Positions 1 through 6,648 of a DNA stretch of 29,008 bases are shown here, in pieces; position 1 is the first letter of the stretch, and every line of letters begins with the position of its first letter. Origin of the DNA: RGDT01 sp964630925 (GTDB lineage Bacteria > Planctomycetota > Planctomycetia > Gemmatales > Gemmataceae); assembly GCA_964630925.1 (NCBI GenBank), contig CAZVZK010000130.1:1-29008 (forward strand). The letters are read 5' to 3'. The notes beneath the pieces are model-generated. The model searched no databases. It worked only from the letters and a program-made list of their open reading frames with translations, and was not told where the DNA came from. The position numbers were made by a program, and so were the translations under genes.

Positions 1-2
1 AG

Positions 3-680
3 AACCACCCGGAGTGCTACGTCATCGTGCTGCTCATCGACGAGCGGCCCGAGGAAGTCACCGACATGGAGCGGACGGTGAAGGGGGCGCACACGGAGGT
101 CGTGAGCAGCACCTTCGACGAGCCGGCCAGCCGGCACGTCCAGGTCAGCGAGATGGTCATCGAGAAGGCCCGCCGCCTGGTCGAGTACGGCAAGGACGTG
201 GTGATCCTGCTGGACTCCATCACGCGCCTGGCGCGGGCGTACAACACCGAGGTGCCGCACTCCGGCAAGATCCTGTCCGGCGGCGTCGACGCCGCCGCCC
301 TGCACAAGCCGAAGCGGTTCTTCGGGGCGGCCCGCAACATCGAGGAGGGCGGGAGCCTGACCATCCTGGCGACGGCGCTGGTGGACACGGGGTCGCGGAT
401 GGATGAGGTGATCTTCGAGGAGTTCAAGGGCACGGGCAACATGGAGGTCCACCTCGACCGCCGCATGGTCGAGAAGCGGGTCTGGCCGGCCATCGACCTG
501 ATGGCGTCGGGCACGCGGAAGGAGGAGCTTCTTTGCGAGCCGGACGAGCTGAAGAAGCTGTACGTGCTGCGCAAGGTGCTGAGCGACATGAACCCGGTGG
601 AGGCGATGGAGTTGCTGATCAGCCGCATGGCTCGTACCAAGACCAATGAGGAGTTCCTCAACAGCATGAACCTGGGGTGA
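3..680 (+). CDS. rho: Transcription termination factor Rho, C-terminal part (5' end cut by window)
   Basis: The reading frame is already open at base 3 and ends at TGA 678-680, so only the C-terminal ~225 residues are in the window. Rho is the hexameric RNA-dependent ATPase/helicase that ends transcription. The visible part is the C-terminal ATPase half: the Walker B/strand region (VVILLDSITRLARAYN), the Q-loop segment GKILSGGVDAAALHKPKRFF, the sensor region leading to LATALVDTGSRMDEVIFEEF, the R-loop KGTGNME and the arginine-finger segment DRRMVEKRVWPAIDL. The tail DMNPVEAMELLISRMARTK is typical of Rho. The RNA-binding N-terminus and the P-loop lie upstream of the window. A long palindrome follows 4 nt after the stop. 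The identity is very secure. Confidence 0.97.
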   Translation, partial: NHPECYVIVLLIDERPEEVTDMERTVKGAHTEVVSSTFDEPASRHVQVSEMVIEKARRLVEYGKDVVILLDSITRLARAYNTEVPHSGKILSGGVDAAALHKPKRFFGAARNIEEGGSLTILATALVDTGSRMDEVIFEEFKGTGNMEVHLDRRMVEKRVWPAIDLMASGTRKEELLCEPDELKKLYVLRKVLSDMNPVEAMELLISRMARTKTNEEFLNSMNLG

Positions 681-684
681 GTGT

Positions 685-879
685 GCTACCCCACCCCCCA
701 ACCCCCTCCCCGAAGCGGAGAGGGGGAGTCACAAGAGCATCGCCTACACGGAGGGGAGGTAGGCGCGTCTCCGGTTGGACGAAGCGATTCAAGAGACGCT
801 CGCACCTCGCCTCCGCGCAGGCGATGCTCTGACGGCTCCCCCTCTCCGCTTCGGGGAGGGGGTTGGGGGGTGGGGTAGC
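685..879. repeat. Long imperfect palindrome between rho and the GYF_2 gene (REPIN/MITE-like)
   Basis: The left arm (685-771) and right arm (793-879) are reverse complements at about 77 of 87 positions, and the outer 44 bases pair perfectly. The loop is 772-792. The outer part of each arm is a C-rich/G-rich block (ccccctccccgaagcggag on the left) with its own small stem. It fills nearly all of the rho to GYF_2 gap and ends 15 nt before the next ATG. On RNA it would form a very long hairpin. No coding capacity is evident. A dispersed palindromic element is an inference, because no second copy lies in this window. Confidence 0.8.
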
Positions 880-894
880 GGGAGAACCGCGCCG

Positions 895-1512
895 ATGGCC
901 GACTGGTACTACGCGAAGAACGGACAGCATCAGGGCCCGGTCACGTCGGCCCAGTTGAAGCAGATGGCGTCGTCCGGCCAGATCGGCCCGGAAGACCTCG
1001 TGTTCAAGGAAGGCAGCACGCAGTGGGTGGCCGCCTCCACCGTCGCCGGCCTGTTCCCCGCCGGCGGCGTCGCCAGCCGCCCCGCGCCGGCCCCCGCGCC
1101 GGCCCCCGCCCCCGCGCCGTCGAAGGGGCGGCGGGGGCGTGACGACGTGGACGACGTGGGCGAATTGCCGTCCGACGACGACGCACCGCGCCGGCCCTCG
1201 CGCCGCGGCGATGGGGGCAGCTTCAGCGACATCCTCATGTTCCGTAGCTTCATCACCCCCTGGGTGATCATCGTCATGTTCTGGATCGGCGTCCTCGGCG
1301 TCCTCGGGTACGCCGGCATGATGGGCCTCGGCGGCATCAGCGCCATGCAGTTCAACGCCACCCTGGGCATGCTGCTCATCCTCGGGGCCCTGCTCATGGT
1401 GCCCTTAGGCATCCTCATGGTCCGCATGTACGCCGAGCTGACGGTCCTCTTCTTCCGCATCCATGACGTGTTAAAGGACATCCACCGCGAATTGGAGAAG
1501 CAACGTCGGTGA
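895..1512 (+). CDS. GYF_2 domain / DUF4282 membrane protein
   Basis: This 205-residue protein has three parts. Residues 4-55 form a GYF_2 domain (starts WYYAKNGQHQGPV, continues through DLVFKEGSTQWV to the turn AGLF), a small fold that in other proteins binds proline-rich ligands. Residues 60-115 are a low-complexity linker with a Pro-Ala repeat and an acidic/basic stretch. Residues ~116-205 hold two membrane segments (~119-143 and ~155-178) followed by a charged amphipathic tail (VLFFRIHDVLKDIHREL), which matches DUF4282 from memory. ATG 895 was chosen because it begins the GYF_2 domain directly and has GGAGAA 9 nt upstream. An upstream in-frame extension would run through the palindrome. 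The GYF_2 domain probably faces the cytoplasm. The function is unknown. The gene is bracketed by two long palindromes. Confidence 0.85.
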   Translation: MADWYYAKNGQHQGPVTSAQLKQMASSGQIGPEDLVFKEGSTQWVAASTVAGLFPAGGVASRPAPAPAPAPAPAPSKGRRGRDDVDDVGELPSDDDAPRRPSRRGDGGSFSDILMFRSFITPWVIIVMFWIGVLGVLGYAGMMGLGGISAMQFNATLGMLLILGALLMVPLGILMVRMYAELTVLFFRIHDVLKDIHRELEKQRR

Positions 1513-1520
1513 CCTTAATC

Positions 1521-1662
1521 GCTGACAGCCAGCAAAAGCCGGCCAGCAGCCAGCAACAGCCAGCTTCAGCAAGAACAGCCGGCCCCCCATCACGGGGGCG
1601 CCGGCTGTTGGTTTTCAAGCTTGCTGTTGCTGACTGCTGGCCGGCTGTTGCTGGCTGTCAGC
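1521..1662. repeat. 142-nt imperfect palindrome in the convergent gap, covering the pyrC stop codon
   Basis: The left arm 1521-1583 and right arm 1600-1662 are reverse complements at about 55 of 63 positions, with the centre at 1584-1599. Each arm is built from short variants of CAGCCAGCAACAGCC, so it is internally repetitive. The right arm overlaps the last bases of pyrC, whose stop codon is 1658-1660 on the complement. The core of the palindrome also forms the terminator hairpin listed separately. The sequence is unrelated to the palindrome at 685-879. Confidence 0.8.
1574..1615 (+). terminator. Hairpin terminator between convergent GYF_2 gene and pyrC
   Basis: A perfect 10-bp stem (AACAGCCGGC at 1574-1583 with its complement at 1600-1609) is extended inward by CCCCC/GGGGG with one bulged base and a tetraloop ATCA. 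On the plus strand it is followed by GGTTTT. Because it is symmetrical it may also stop pyrC transcripts from the other side, although the T-run is less clear there. Confidence 0.7.
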
Positions 1663-2938
1663 TACGAGTGAACTTCAGCTCCCCGCCCACGAACACACGC
1701 TCCGCCCGGCCACGCACCTTCCACCCGCCGTACGGCGTGTTGCGGCTCTTGCTCCGGAACGCCTCCGGGTCGATCACCCACTCCGCCTCCGGGTCGATCA
1801 CCGTCACGTCGGCGATGGCGCCCTCCGCCAGCGTCCCCCGGTCGATGCCAAGCACCTTCGCCGGCTGCCGCGTCATCTTGTCGATCATCTCCGGCCACGT
1901 CAGCACCCCCGGCTCGATCAGGGCCTTGATGCAGATGGGGAGGAACGTCTCCAGGCCGACGATGCCGTTCGGCGCCTGGTCCAGCTCGCGCATCTTCTTC
2001 TCCGGCGCGTGCGGGGCGTGGTCCGTCGCCAGCACGTCCAGCGTCCCGTCCTTGAGGCCCTCCAGGATGGCCTTCACGTCGGCGTCGGTCCGCAAGGGCG
2101 GCGACATCTTGTAATTGCTGTCGAACGTCCGCAGCCCGGCGTCGGTCAGCGTGAAATGATGCGGGCACGCCTCGCCGGTGACACGCACCCCACGCTCCTT
2201 GCCGCGGCGGATGAGGTCCACGCCGCCCGCCGACGAGACGTGCAGGATGTGGACCCGCGCCCCCGTCAATTCCGCCAGGGCGATCTCGCGGTAGATCATG
2301 ATCTCCTCGGCCACGGCGGGGTAGCCGCGCAGGCCGAGACGCATGCTCTCGACGCCCTCGTTCATGACCGCGCCCTGCGTCAGCGTCAGGTCCTCGCTGT
2401 GGCTCAGCACGCAGCGGTCGAACATGCGGCAGTATTCCATCGCACGCCGCATGATCTCGGAGTTGACCACCGGCGAGCCGTCGTCGGTGAAGGCGACGGC
2501 CCCGCCGTCCACCATCGCGCCGATCTCCGCCAGCTCCGCCCCCTTGCGGCCCTTGGTGATCGCCCCGATGGGGAAGACGTTGGCGTTGCCCGCCCGCCGC
2601 GCCTGCAGGATGATGAACTCCGCCGACGCCTGGCTGTCGGTGGCCGGCTCGGTGTTCGGCATGCACGCCACGCTCGTCACGCCGCCGGCCAGGGCGGCGG
2701 CGGTGCCGGAGGCGATGGTCTCGTCCTCCTCGCGGCCCGGCTCGCGCAGGTGGACGTGCATGTCGATCAGGCCGGGGCAGACGATGCGCCCGGCGGCGGG
2801 GTACTCCCTGTCGGCCTTCACGCCGGGGCGTTCGCCGACGCCGAGGACCTTGCCGTCCTCCAGCCAGAGGTCGGCGATCCGGTCGATGGCCTGCGATGGG
2901 TCGATGACCCGCCCGCCCACGATGCGCGTGATGCTCAT
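1658..2938 (-). CDS. pyrC: Dihydroorotase (class I)
   Basis: This 426-residue amidohydrolase carries out the reversible cyclisation of N-carbamoyl-L-aspartate to dihydroorotate, the third step of pyrimidine synthesis. The N-terminal small beta domain leads to the metal motif IDMHVHLREPG, with His61 and His63. MPNTEPATD follows, then the FTDDGSPV loop that characterises class I enzymes, a metal-ligand HSED, HILHVSS, and near residue 305 the catalytic ATDHAPHAPEKK. The C-terminus returns to the small beta domain (GAIADVTVIDPEAEW). Length and motif order are normal. ATG 2938 starts MSITRIVGGRVIDP, the usual beginning. The gene is the last of the accD-kinase-pyrC run, 25 nt after the kinase. Class I enzymes can work with an aspartate transcarbamoylase partner, but none is seen here. 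Confidence 0.95.
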   Translation of the reverse strand: MSITRIVGGRVIDPSQAIDRIADLWLEDGKVLGVGERPGVKADREYPAAGRIVCPGLIDMHVHLREPGREEDETIASGTAAALAGGVTSVACMPNTEPATDSQASAEFIILQARRAGNANVFPIGAITKGRKGAELAEIGAMVDGGAVAFTDDGSPVVNSEIMRRAMEYCRMFDRCVLSHSEDLTLTQGAVMNEGVESMRLGLRGYPAVAEEIMIYREIALAELTGARVHILHVSSAGGVDLIRRGKERGVRVTGEACPHHFTLTDAGLRTFDSNYKMSPPLRTDADVKAILEGLKDGTLDVLATDHAPHAPEKKMRELDQAPNGIVGLETFLPICIKALIEPGVLTWPEMIDKMTRQPAKVLGIDRGTLAEGAIADVTVIDPEAEWVIDPEAFRSKSRNTPYGGWKVRGRAERVFVGGELKFTRS

Positions 2939-2963
2939 CCGATGCCCTCCGCCCGACGGCGCG

Positions 2964-3845
2964 TCACAGCCCCTTCGGCAGCGCCCTGAGCGCGTCGCGG
3001 AAGGCCTCCGCCGTCTGGAACCTCTTGTTCGAATCGCGTTCGATGGCCTTCATCAGGAAGGCCCGCGTCTCGTCGTCCATGTCCGGCACATGCTCCTTGG
3101 GGTCCTTGCCCACCGTCCGCATGTGGTTCAGCAGGGTCTGCAGGCTGGCCCCCTTCTCCCAGGGCAGCGTGTGGCAGAACATCTCGTAGGCCGTCACCCC
3201 CAGGGCGAAGAGGTCCACGCGGAGGTCGGTGCTGGTGCGGCGGATGACCTCGGGGGCGAGGTAGTTCGGCGTCCCCGTGCGGTTGCCGGGCTTGCAGAAC
3301 GCCGGGGTGTTCGGGATCGCCAGCCCGAAGTCGATCAGCTTGACCACGCCCTCGGTGTTGACCATGATGTTGCGCGGGCAGATGTCGCGGTGCATGTACC
3401 CGGCCTTGTGCAGGTGGTCGATGGCGCTGGCGATCTGGCTGAGGTAGTTGACCCGGTTCCCGTCCAGCTTCTCGCTCTTGGTCTCGACGAGGAAGTTCAT
3501 CCCCATCCCCTCGACCAGCTCCATGACCAGGTAGTATTCCCCGTCCGTGGTGACGCCGTGCTCGTAGGTCTGCACGATGTTGGGGTGCTTGAGGGTGACG
3601 CAGATCTCGCCCTCGCGGGGCTTCTTCAGCCCCAGGAAGCGGGCCTCGAACTCCTCCGTCTTCTTCTTGTCGAGGAGCTTGAGGCAGACGACGCGGCCAA
3701 GGCTCAGGTCGCGGGCGCGCCACACCTTCGACATCGACCCCTGCCCCGTGCGGTTGAGCAGGTCGAACCTCTTCTTCACGTTGATCTTCGTCAGGCCGGC
3801 GTGCTTCTTGCCGCCGCCCCCGAAGAGCCAGTCGAAGACCCCCAC
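2964..3845 (-). CDS. Serine/threonine protein kinase (Hanks type, soluble)
   Basis: This 293-residue protein is essentially a bare kinase domain. It has the glycine loop GQGSMSKV (34-41), catalytic Lys56 (VCLKLL), the HRD motif with Asp154 and metal-binding Asn159 (HRDICPRN), the DFG motif at 172-174, TGTPNYLAPE ending at Glu199, and the lower-lobe DLFALGVTAYEMF. There is no transmembrane segment or sensor domain, so it should be cytosolic. In the catalytic loop the usual lysine of HRDxKPxN is Cys156. The start is GTG 3845, preceded by GAGGG. The upstream accD stop is only 10 nt away, which suggests coupled translation. Its substrates are not known. Sitting between accD and pyrC, it could act on metabolic enzymes, but this is inference. 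Confidence 0.93.
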   Translation of the reverse strand: MGVFDWLFGGGGKKHAGLTKINVKKRFDLLNRTGQGSMSKVWRARDLSLGRVVCLKLLDKKKTEEFEARFLGLKKPREGEICVTLKHPNIVQTYEHGVTTDGEYYLVMELVEGMGMNFLVETKSEKLDGNRVNYLSQIASAIDHLHKAGYMHRDICPRNIMVNTEGVVKLIDFGLAIPNTPAFCKPGNRTGTPNYLAPEVIRRTSTDLRVDLFALGVTAYEMFCHTLPWEKGASLQTLLNHMRTVGKDPKEHVPDMDDETRAFLMKAIERDSNKRFQTAEAFRDALRALPKGL

Positions 3846-3855
3846 GGCGCGGCCC

Positions 3856-4725
3856 TCACGAGTGTTCGCAGTAATCGATGATCCTCGCCAGCTCCGTCCG
3901 CAGGTCCTTCCGCTCGACGATCCGGTCCACGAAGCCGTGCTCGCGCAGGAATTCGCTCGTCTGGAAGTCCTTCGGCAGCTCCAGGCGCACCGTGTTCCAG
4001 ATGGTGCGCTTGCCGGCGAAGCCGATCATCGCCCCCGGCTCCGCCAGGATGATGTCGCCGAGCGACGCGAAGCTGGCGGCGACGCCCCCCATCGTCGGGT
4101 GCGTCAGGATCGACACGTACAGCCCGCCCGCCTGGTCGTACCGAGCCAGCGCCGCGGACACCTTGGCCATCTGCATCAGCGACAGGATGCCCTCCTGCAT
4201 GCGGGCGCCGCCGCCGGAGCCGGACACGATGACCACGGGGAGACGCTGGCGCAGCGCCTCCTCGATGCAGCGTGTCAGCTTCTCGCCCACCACCGAGCCC
4301 ATGCTCCCGGCCATGAACGCGAAGTCGGTGATCGCCAGGGCCACGGGCCGGCCGCGGATGAAGCCGCGTCCTGTGACGGCGGCGTCCAGCATGCCGGTCT
4401 TTCCCTGCTCGATGACGATGCGTTCGGCGTAGGTGATGCGGTCCTTGAAGGCGAGGGGGTCCACGGGGGCGAGGTCGGTGAACCACTCCTCGAAGCTGTC
4501 CTCGTCGAGCAGCTGCCCGAGGCGCTGGCGTGCGGGGAGGTAGAAGTGGTAGTTGCACTCGGGGCAGACGTTGAAGCGCGACTCGGCCTCCTTGCGGAAG
4601 ATGGTCGCCTTGCACGAGGGGCAGCGGATCCAAAGCCCCTCGGGGACGCCGCGTTTGGGCCGCTCGCCGTCGGGCGGGGTGCCGTTGGGTGGCATCGGTG
4701 GACTGCCTCGAGCCTGTGTCTCCAT
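3856..4725 (-). CDS. accD: Acetyl-CoA carboxylase carboxyltransferase subunit beta
   Basis: This 289-residue protein is the beta half of the carboxyltransferase, which moves the carboxyl group from carboxybiotin to acetyl-CoA to make malonyl-CoA. It has the N-terminal zinc ribbon with Cys35, Cys38, Cys54 and Cys57 (RCPSCK ... VCPECNYHF). The crotonase-like core follows, with GFIRGRPVALAITDFAFMAG, GSVVGEKLTR, the oxyanion-region motif SGSGGGARMQEG, SILTHPTMGGVAASFA, EPGAMIGFAGKR and the tail SEFLREHGFVDRIV. Length is normal. ATG 4725 follows a GAGGG. A GC-rich inverted repeat lies just upstream at 4739-4776. The gene leads a tight run with the kinase and pyrC. accA, accB and accC are not in the window. 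Confidence 0.96.
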   Translation of the reverse strand: METQARGSPPMPPNGTPPDGERPKRGVPEGLWIRCPSCKATIFRKEAESRFNVCPECNYHFYLPARQRLGQLLDEDSFEEWFTDLAPVDPLAFKDRITYAERIVIEQGKTGMLDAAVTGRGFIRGRPVALAITDFAFMAGSMGSVVGEKLTRCIEEALRQRLPVVIVSGSGGGARMQEGILSLMQMAKVSAALARYDQAGGLYVSILTHPTMGGVAASFASLGDIILAEPGAMIGFAGKRTIWNTVRLELPKDFQTSEFLREHGFVDRIVERKDLRTELARIIDYCEHS

Positions 4726-4738
4726 GCCCTCATGACAT

Positions 4739-4776
4739 ACGCCGGGGGCCGTCCCGTCAAGGGCAGTCCCCGGCGT
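4739..4776 (-). other. Inverted repeat in the gap before accD
   Basis: Perfect 9-bp arms ACGCCGGGG (4739-4747) and CCCCGGCGT (4768-4776) enclose a further short CCCTTGACGGG stem on the minus strand. It lies 34 nt past the stop of the secreted hypothetical and 13 nt before the accD start. There is no T-run, so it may be an attenuator or leader structure rather than a classical terminator. A TTGACG box inside it is spaced about 15 nt from TATGTC, so a promoter for accD is also possible. Confidence 0.4.
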
Positions 4777-4809
4777 CGATGGGCCGCGGCCGAATTGTGG
4801 GTGGGGCGC

Positions 4810-5346
4810 TCAGCGGGCCCTGGTGACCAGCTTGGGCGGGTTGGCGCGGATCTCCTGGTCGGCGAGCTGGCGCTGGTATTGCTCCATGTCGAAGTCGTCG
4901 CCGCGCCACACCCGGCCACCCATGGCGCCGCCGCGGAGGATCAGCATCTTGCGGTTGATCATCACCTGCTCCTCGACGAGCTGGGCCTGCATCATGGCCA
5001 GGCGGGGGTCGACGGCGCCGGTGCGGGTCACCTTGCCGACCAGGGCCTTGAACAGCGCCCGGTCGTCGGGGCGGGCCGCACCTTGCAGACGCAGCACGAC
5101 TCGGCCACCGCCCGGCTGGATCTCGGCCTTGAGACGCGAGGTGAACTCGGACGGCAGGGCCGACCTGCTGGGCACGAGCTGCTGGGCCAGGTCCGCCGCC
5201 TTGAGCCAGCGCAAGAGCGCCTCGGATCGCTGCTGGTTGCTCGTCTCGAGCACCGCCTCGGGCACCGCGCTCTCGATGAACGGCACGGGGGCCGCCGAGG
5301 CCAGGCCGGTCAGACAAAGGACGCCAAACGTCGCCAATAAACGCAT
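4810..5346 (-). CDS. Secreted hypothetical protein
   Basis: This 178-residue protein is of unknown family. It starts with a clear Sec signal peptide (MRLLATFGVLCLTGLASA, cut likely after ASA), so the mature protein is exported. The mature part is mostly helical. It includes a segment rich in leucine and alanine (SEALLRWLKAADLAQQLVP), a short beta stretch (GGRVVLRLQG) and a long predicted helix ARLAMMQAQLVEEQVM-like near residues 125-145. The end is polar (MEQYQRQLADQEIR). No catalytic motif was recognised. ATG 5346 has GGAGGT 5 nt upstream, a strong ribosome site. A TAAGAT at 5372-5377 (complement) may be its -10 element. It lies between the cupin gene and accD on the same strand. Confidence 0.75.
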   Translation of the reverse strand: MRLLATFGVLCLTGLASAAPVPFIESAVPEAVLETSNQQRSEALLRWLKAADLAQQLVPSRSALPSEFTSRLKAEIQPGGGRVVLRLQGAARPDDRALFKALVGKVTRTGAVDPRLAMMQAQLVEEQVMINRKMLILRGGAMGGRVWRGDDFDMEQYQRQLADQEIRANPPKLVTRAR

Positions 5347-5404
5347 GTTCCACCTCCGGGAAAGAACTGATATCTTACCACGCGCCCCCGCGCACGGCGA
5401 GGGG

Positions 5405-5905
5405 TCATCTGGTCAACTTTGTAACAAGCCCCCCCAGGTGCGGGTACGCCGCCGCCACCGCCGCCCGCGGCGGCATCTCGAAGTCGGCGAAATCGAACCC
5501 CGGGGCCACCGTGCAACTTGCCAGAGTGTACGAACCGCCGTCGGCCACACGGGCCGCGAACAGCCACCCCGCCGGGGCCACGGCCTGCGGGAACAACTTC
5601 ATCGCCGGATCGCGGCCCAGGCGGACGAGCGACGCCTCGCCCGCCGGCGAGATCAGGTGCAATTCGAGGGGGTCGCCGTCGTGGAAGTGCCACACCTCGT
5701 CCTGGCGGATGCGGTGCAGCGCCGACAGGTCGCCCGCCTCGAGCAGGTAGTAGATCGCCGTCGAGAAGGCGCGGGCGCCGTTGAAGCGAGGCGGCAGGTG
5801 TTCGCGTGCGATCCCCTCGGCGGCGCGGTACGTCTCGCGGTACCACCCGCCCTCGGGGTGCCGGGCCAGGCCCAACGCCGTGATCCATTCCGCCGCCGTC
5901 GCCAT
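5405..5905 (-). CDS. Cupin superfamily protein (DUF985 / Cupin_5)
   Basis: The protein is about 166 residues and matches the DUF985 cupin type. The N-terminal helix AAEWITALGLARHPEGGWYRE is the family signature. The beta barrel follows with FSTAIYYLLEAGDLSALHRI, then DEVWHFHDGDPLELHLI, which carries the His and acidic residues of a cupin metal site. A second half reads APAGWLFAARVADGGSYTLASCTVAPGFDF. The family is structurally known but without an agreed reaction. ATG 5905 was preferred over the GTG at 5911, because GAGGTG sits 4 nt before the ATG and would overlap the GTG. The divergent plus-strand gene begins only 11 nt away at 5917. Confidence 0.85.
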   Translation of the reverse strand: MATAAEWITALGLARHPEGGWYRETYRAAEGIAREHLPPRFNGARAFSTAIYYLLEAGDLSALHRIRQDEVWHFHDGDPLELHLISPAGEASLVRLGRDPAMKLFPQAVAPAGWLFAARVADGGSYTLASCTVAPGFDFADFEMPPRAAVAAAYPHLGGLVTKLTR

Positions 5906-5916
5906 GCCCACCTCGT

Positions 5917-6642
5917 ATGCTGAGCCACATGCTCGCCGCCGTCATGATACTGTTCGCCGCCGACGCCAACGAGGAGGCCGCCCGCGCCGTCCTCGCCGCC
6001 CTCGTCCGCGCCGCCAGGGCCAACCACGCCTCCGCCGCCCCGAAGAAGGGGGCCGAGCTGACGGCGCTGCTGACGCGGGCCGCCGCCGTGGCCGCGGCGG
6101 AGCGGCCCGAGGCCCGGCGTGTGCCGGCGTTCCTGCTGGCGCTGGGCGTGGGCCTGGACCGTTCGAGCCTGATGCGCCTCAACCCGGTGACCGCCCCGGC
6201 GTGGCGGCGCATCGAGACGGACGCCGAGCGCAAGGAGCGTCTGAAGGTGCTGGGGACGCCCGAATTGCACGGCAGGGAGGACCTGGCACAGCACTTCGCC
6301 GTCTCGTGCGCCCTGGCGGCGATGCTGGGGCCGAAGGCGGCGGAGGCGGCGGGGGTGCTGAAGGAGATGCTGGACGCCCAGCCGGGCGGGAGCGGCTTCA
6401 GCTTCGCGGACCTGGCGGCCGACTTCTCGGGCGTCGCGTTCGCGGAGTGGCTGAAGGAGAAGCCGGGCCGGCTGGCGGGCGTGAAGGCACTGGAGCCGTT
6501 CTGCCTCGGCCCGGCGGGGTGGAAGGAGGGGCTGTCGGCGGAGGCGTTCGAGCGGATGTACGGCGGGGCGAAGGACGCCCGCTTCCTGGCGGAGTGTCGG
6601 AAGCTCCGCGAACGCATCGCGGCGTTGAAGGCGTACCGCTGA
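5917..6642 (+). CDS. Hypothetical protein, alanine-rich, possibly exported
   Basis: This protein of up to 241 residues belongs to no family I recognise. The N-terminus MLSHMLAAVMILFAADA is hydrophobic and may be a short signal peptide. The remainder is helical and Ala/Leu/Glu-rich. It includes a central block EDLAQHFAVSCALAAMLG followed by GFSFADLAADFSGVAFAEW. That block could mark an uncharacterised planctomycete family, since it is compositionally distinct from the repetitive ends. There are two start options, ATG 5917 and ATG 5929. Neither has a convincing ribosome site. TATGCT at 5916-5921 would place transcription start at about 5928, so a leaderless message from 5929 is plausible. The gene ends 6 nt from the convergent CNNM gene. 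Confidence 0.7.
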   Translation: MLSHMLAAVMILFAADANEEAARAVLAALVRAARANHASAAPKKGAELTALLTRAAAVAAAERPEARRVPAFLLALGVGLDRSSLMRLNPVTAPAWRRIETDAERKERLKVLGTPELHGREDLAQHFAVSCALAAMLGPKAAEAAGVLKEMLDAQPGGSGFSFADLAADFSGVAFAEWLKEKPGRLAGVKALEPFCLGPAGWKEGLSAEAFERMYGGAKDARFLAECRKLRERIAALKAYR

Positions 6643-6648
6643 GCCCGC

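Noticed and set aside
775..894. Upstream extension of the GYF_2 gene through the palindrome
   Set aside because: The extra residues come from the right arm of the repeat and are not family-like. A ribosome site and domain start support ATG 895.
1078..1130. Tandem repeat encoding Pro-Ala units in the GYF_2 gene
   Set aside because: It is an ordinary low-complexity linker, not a separate repeat or CRISPR.
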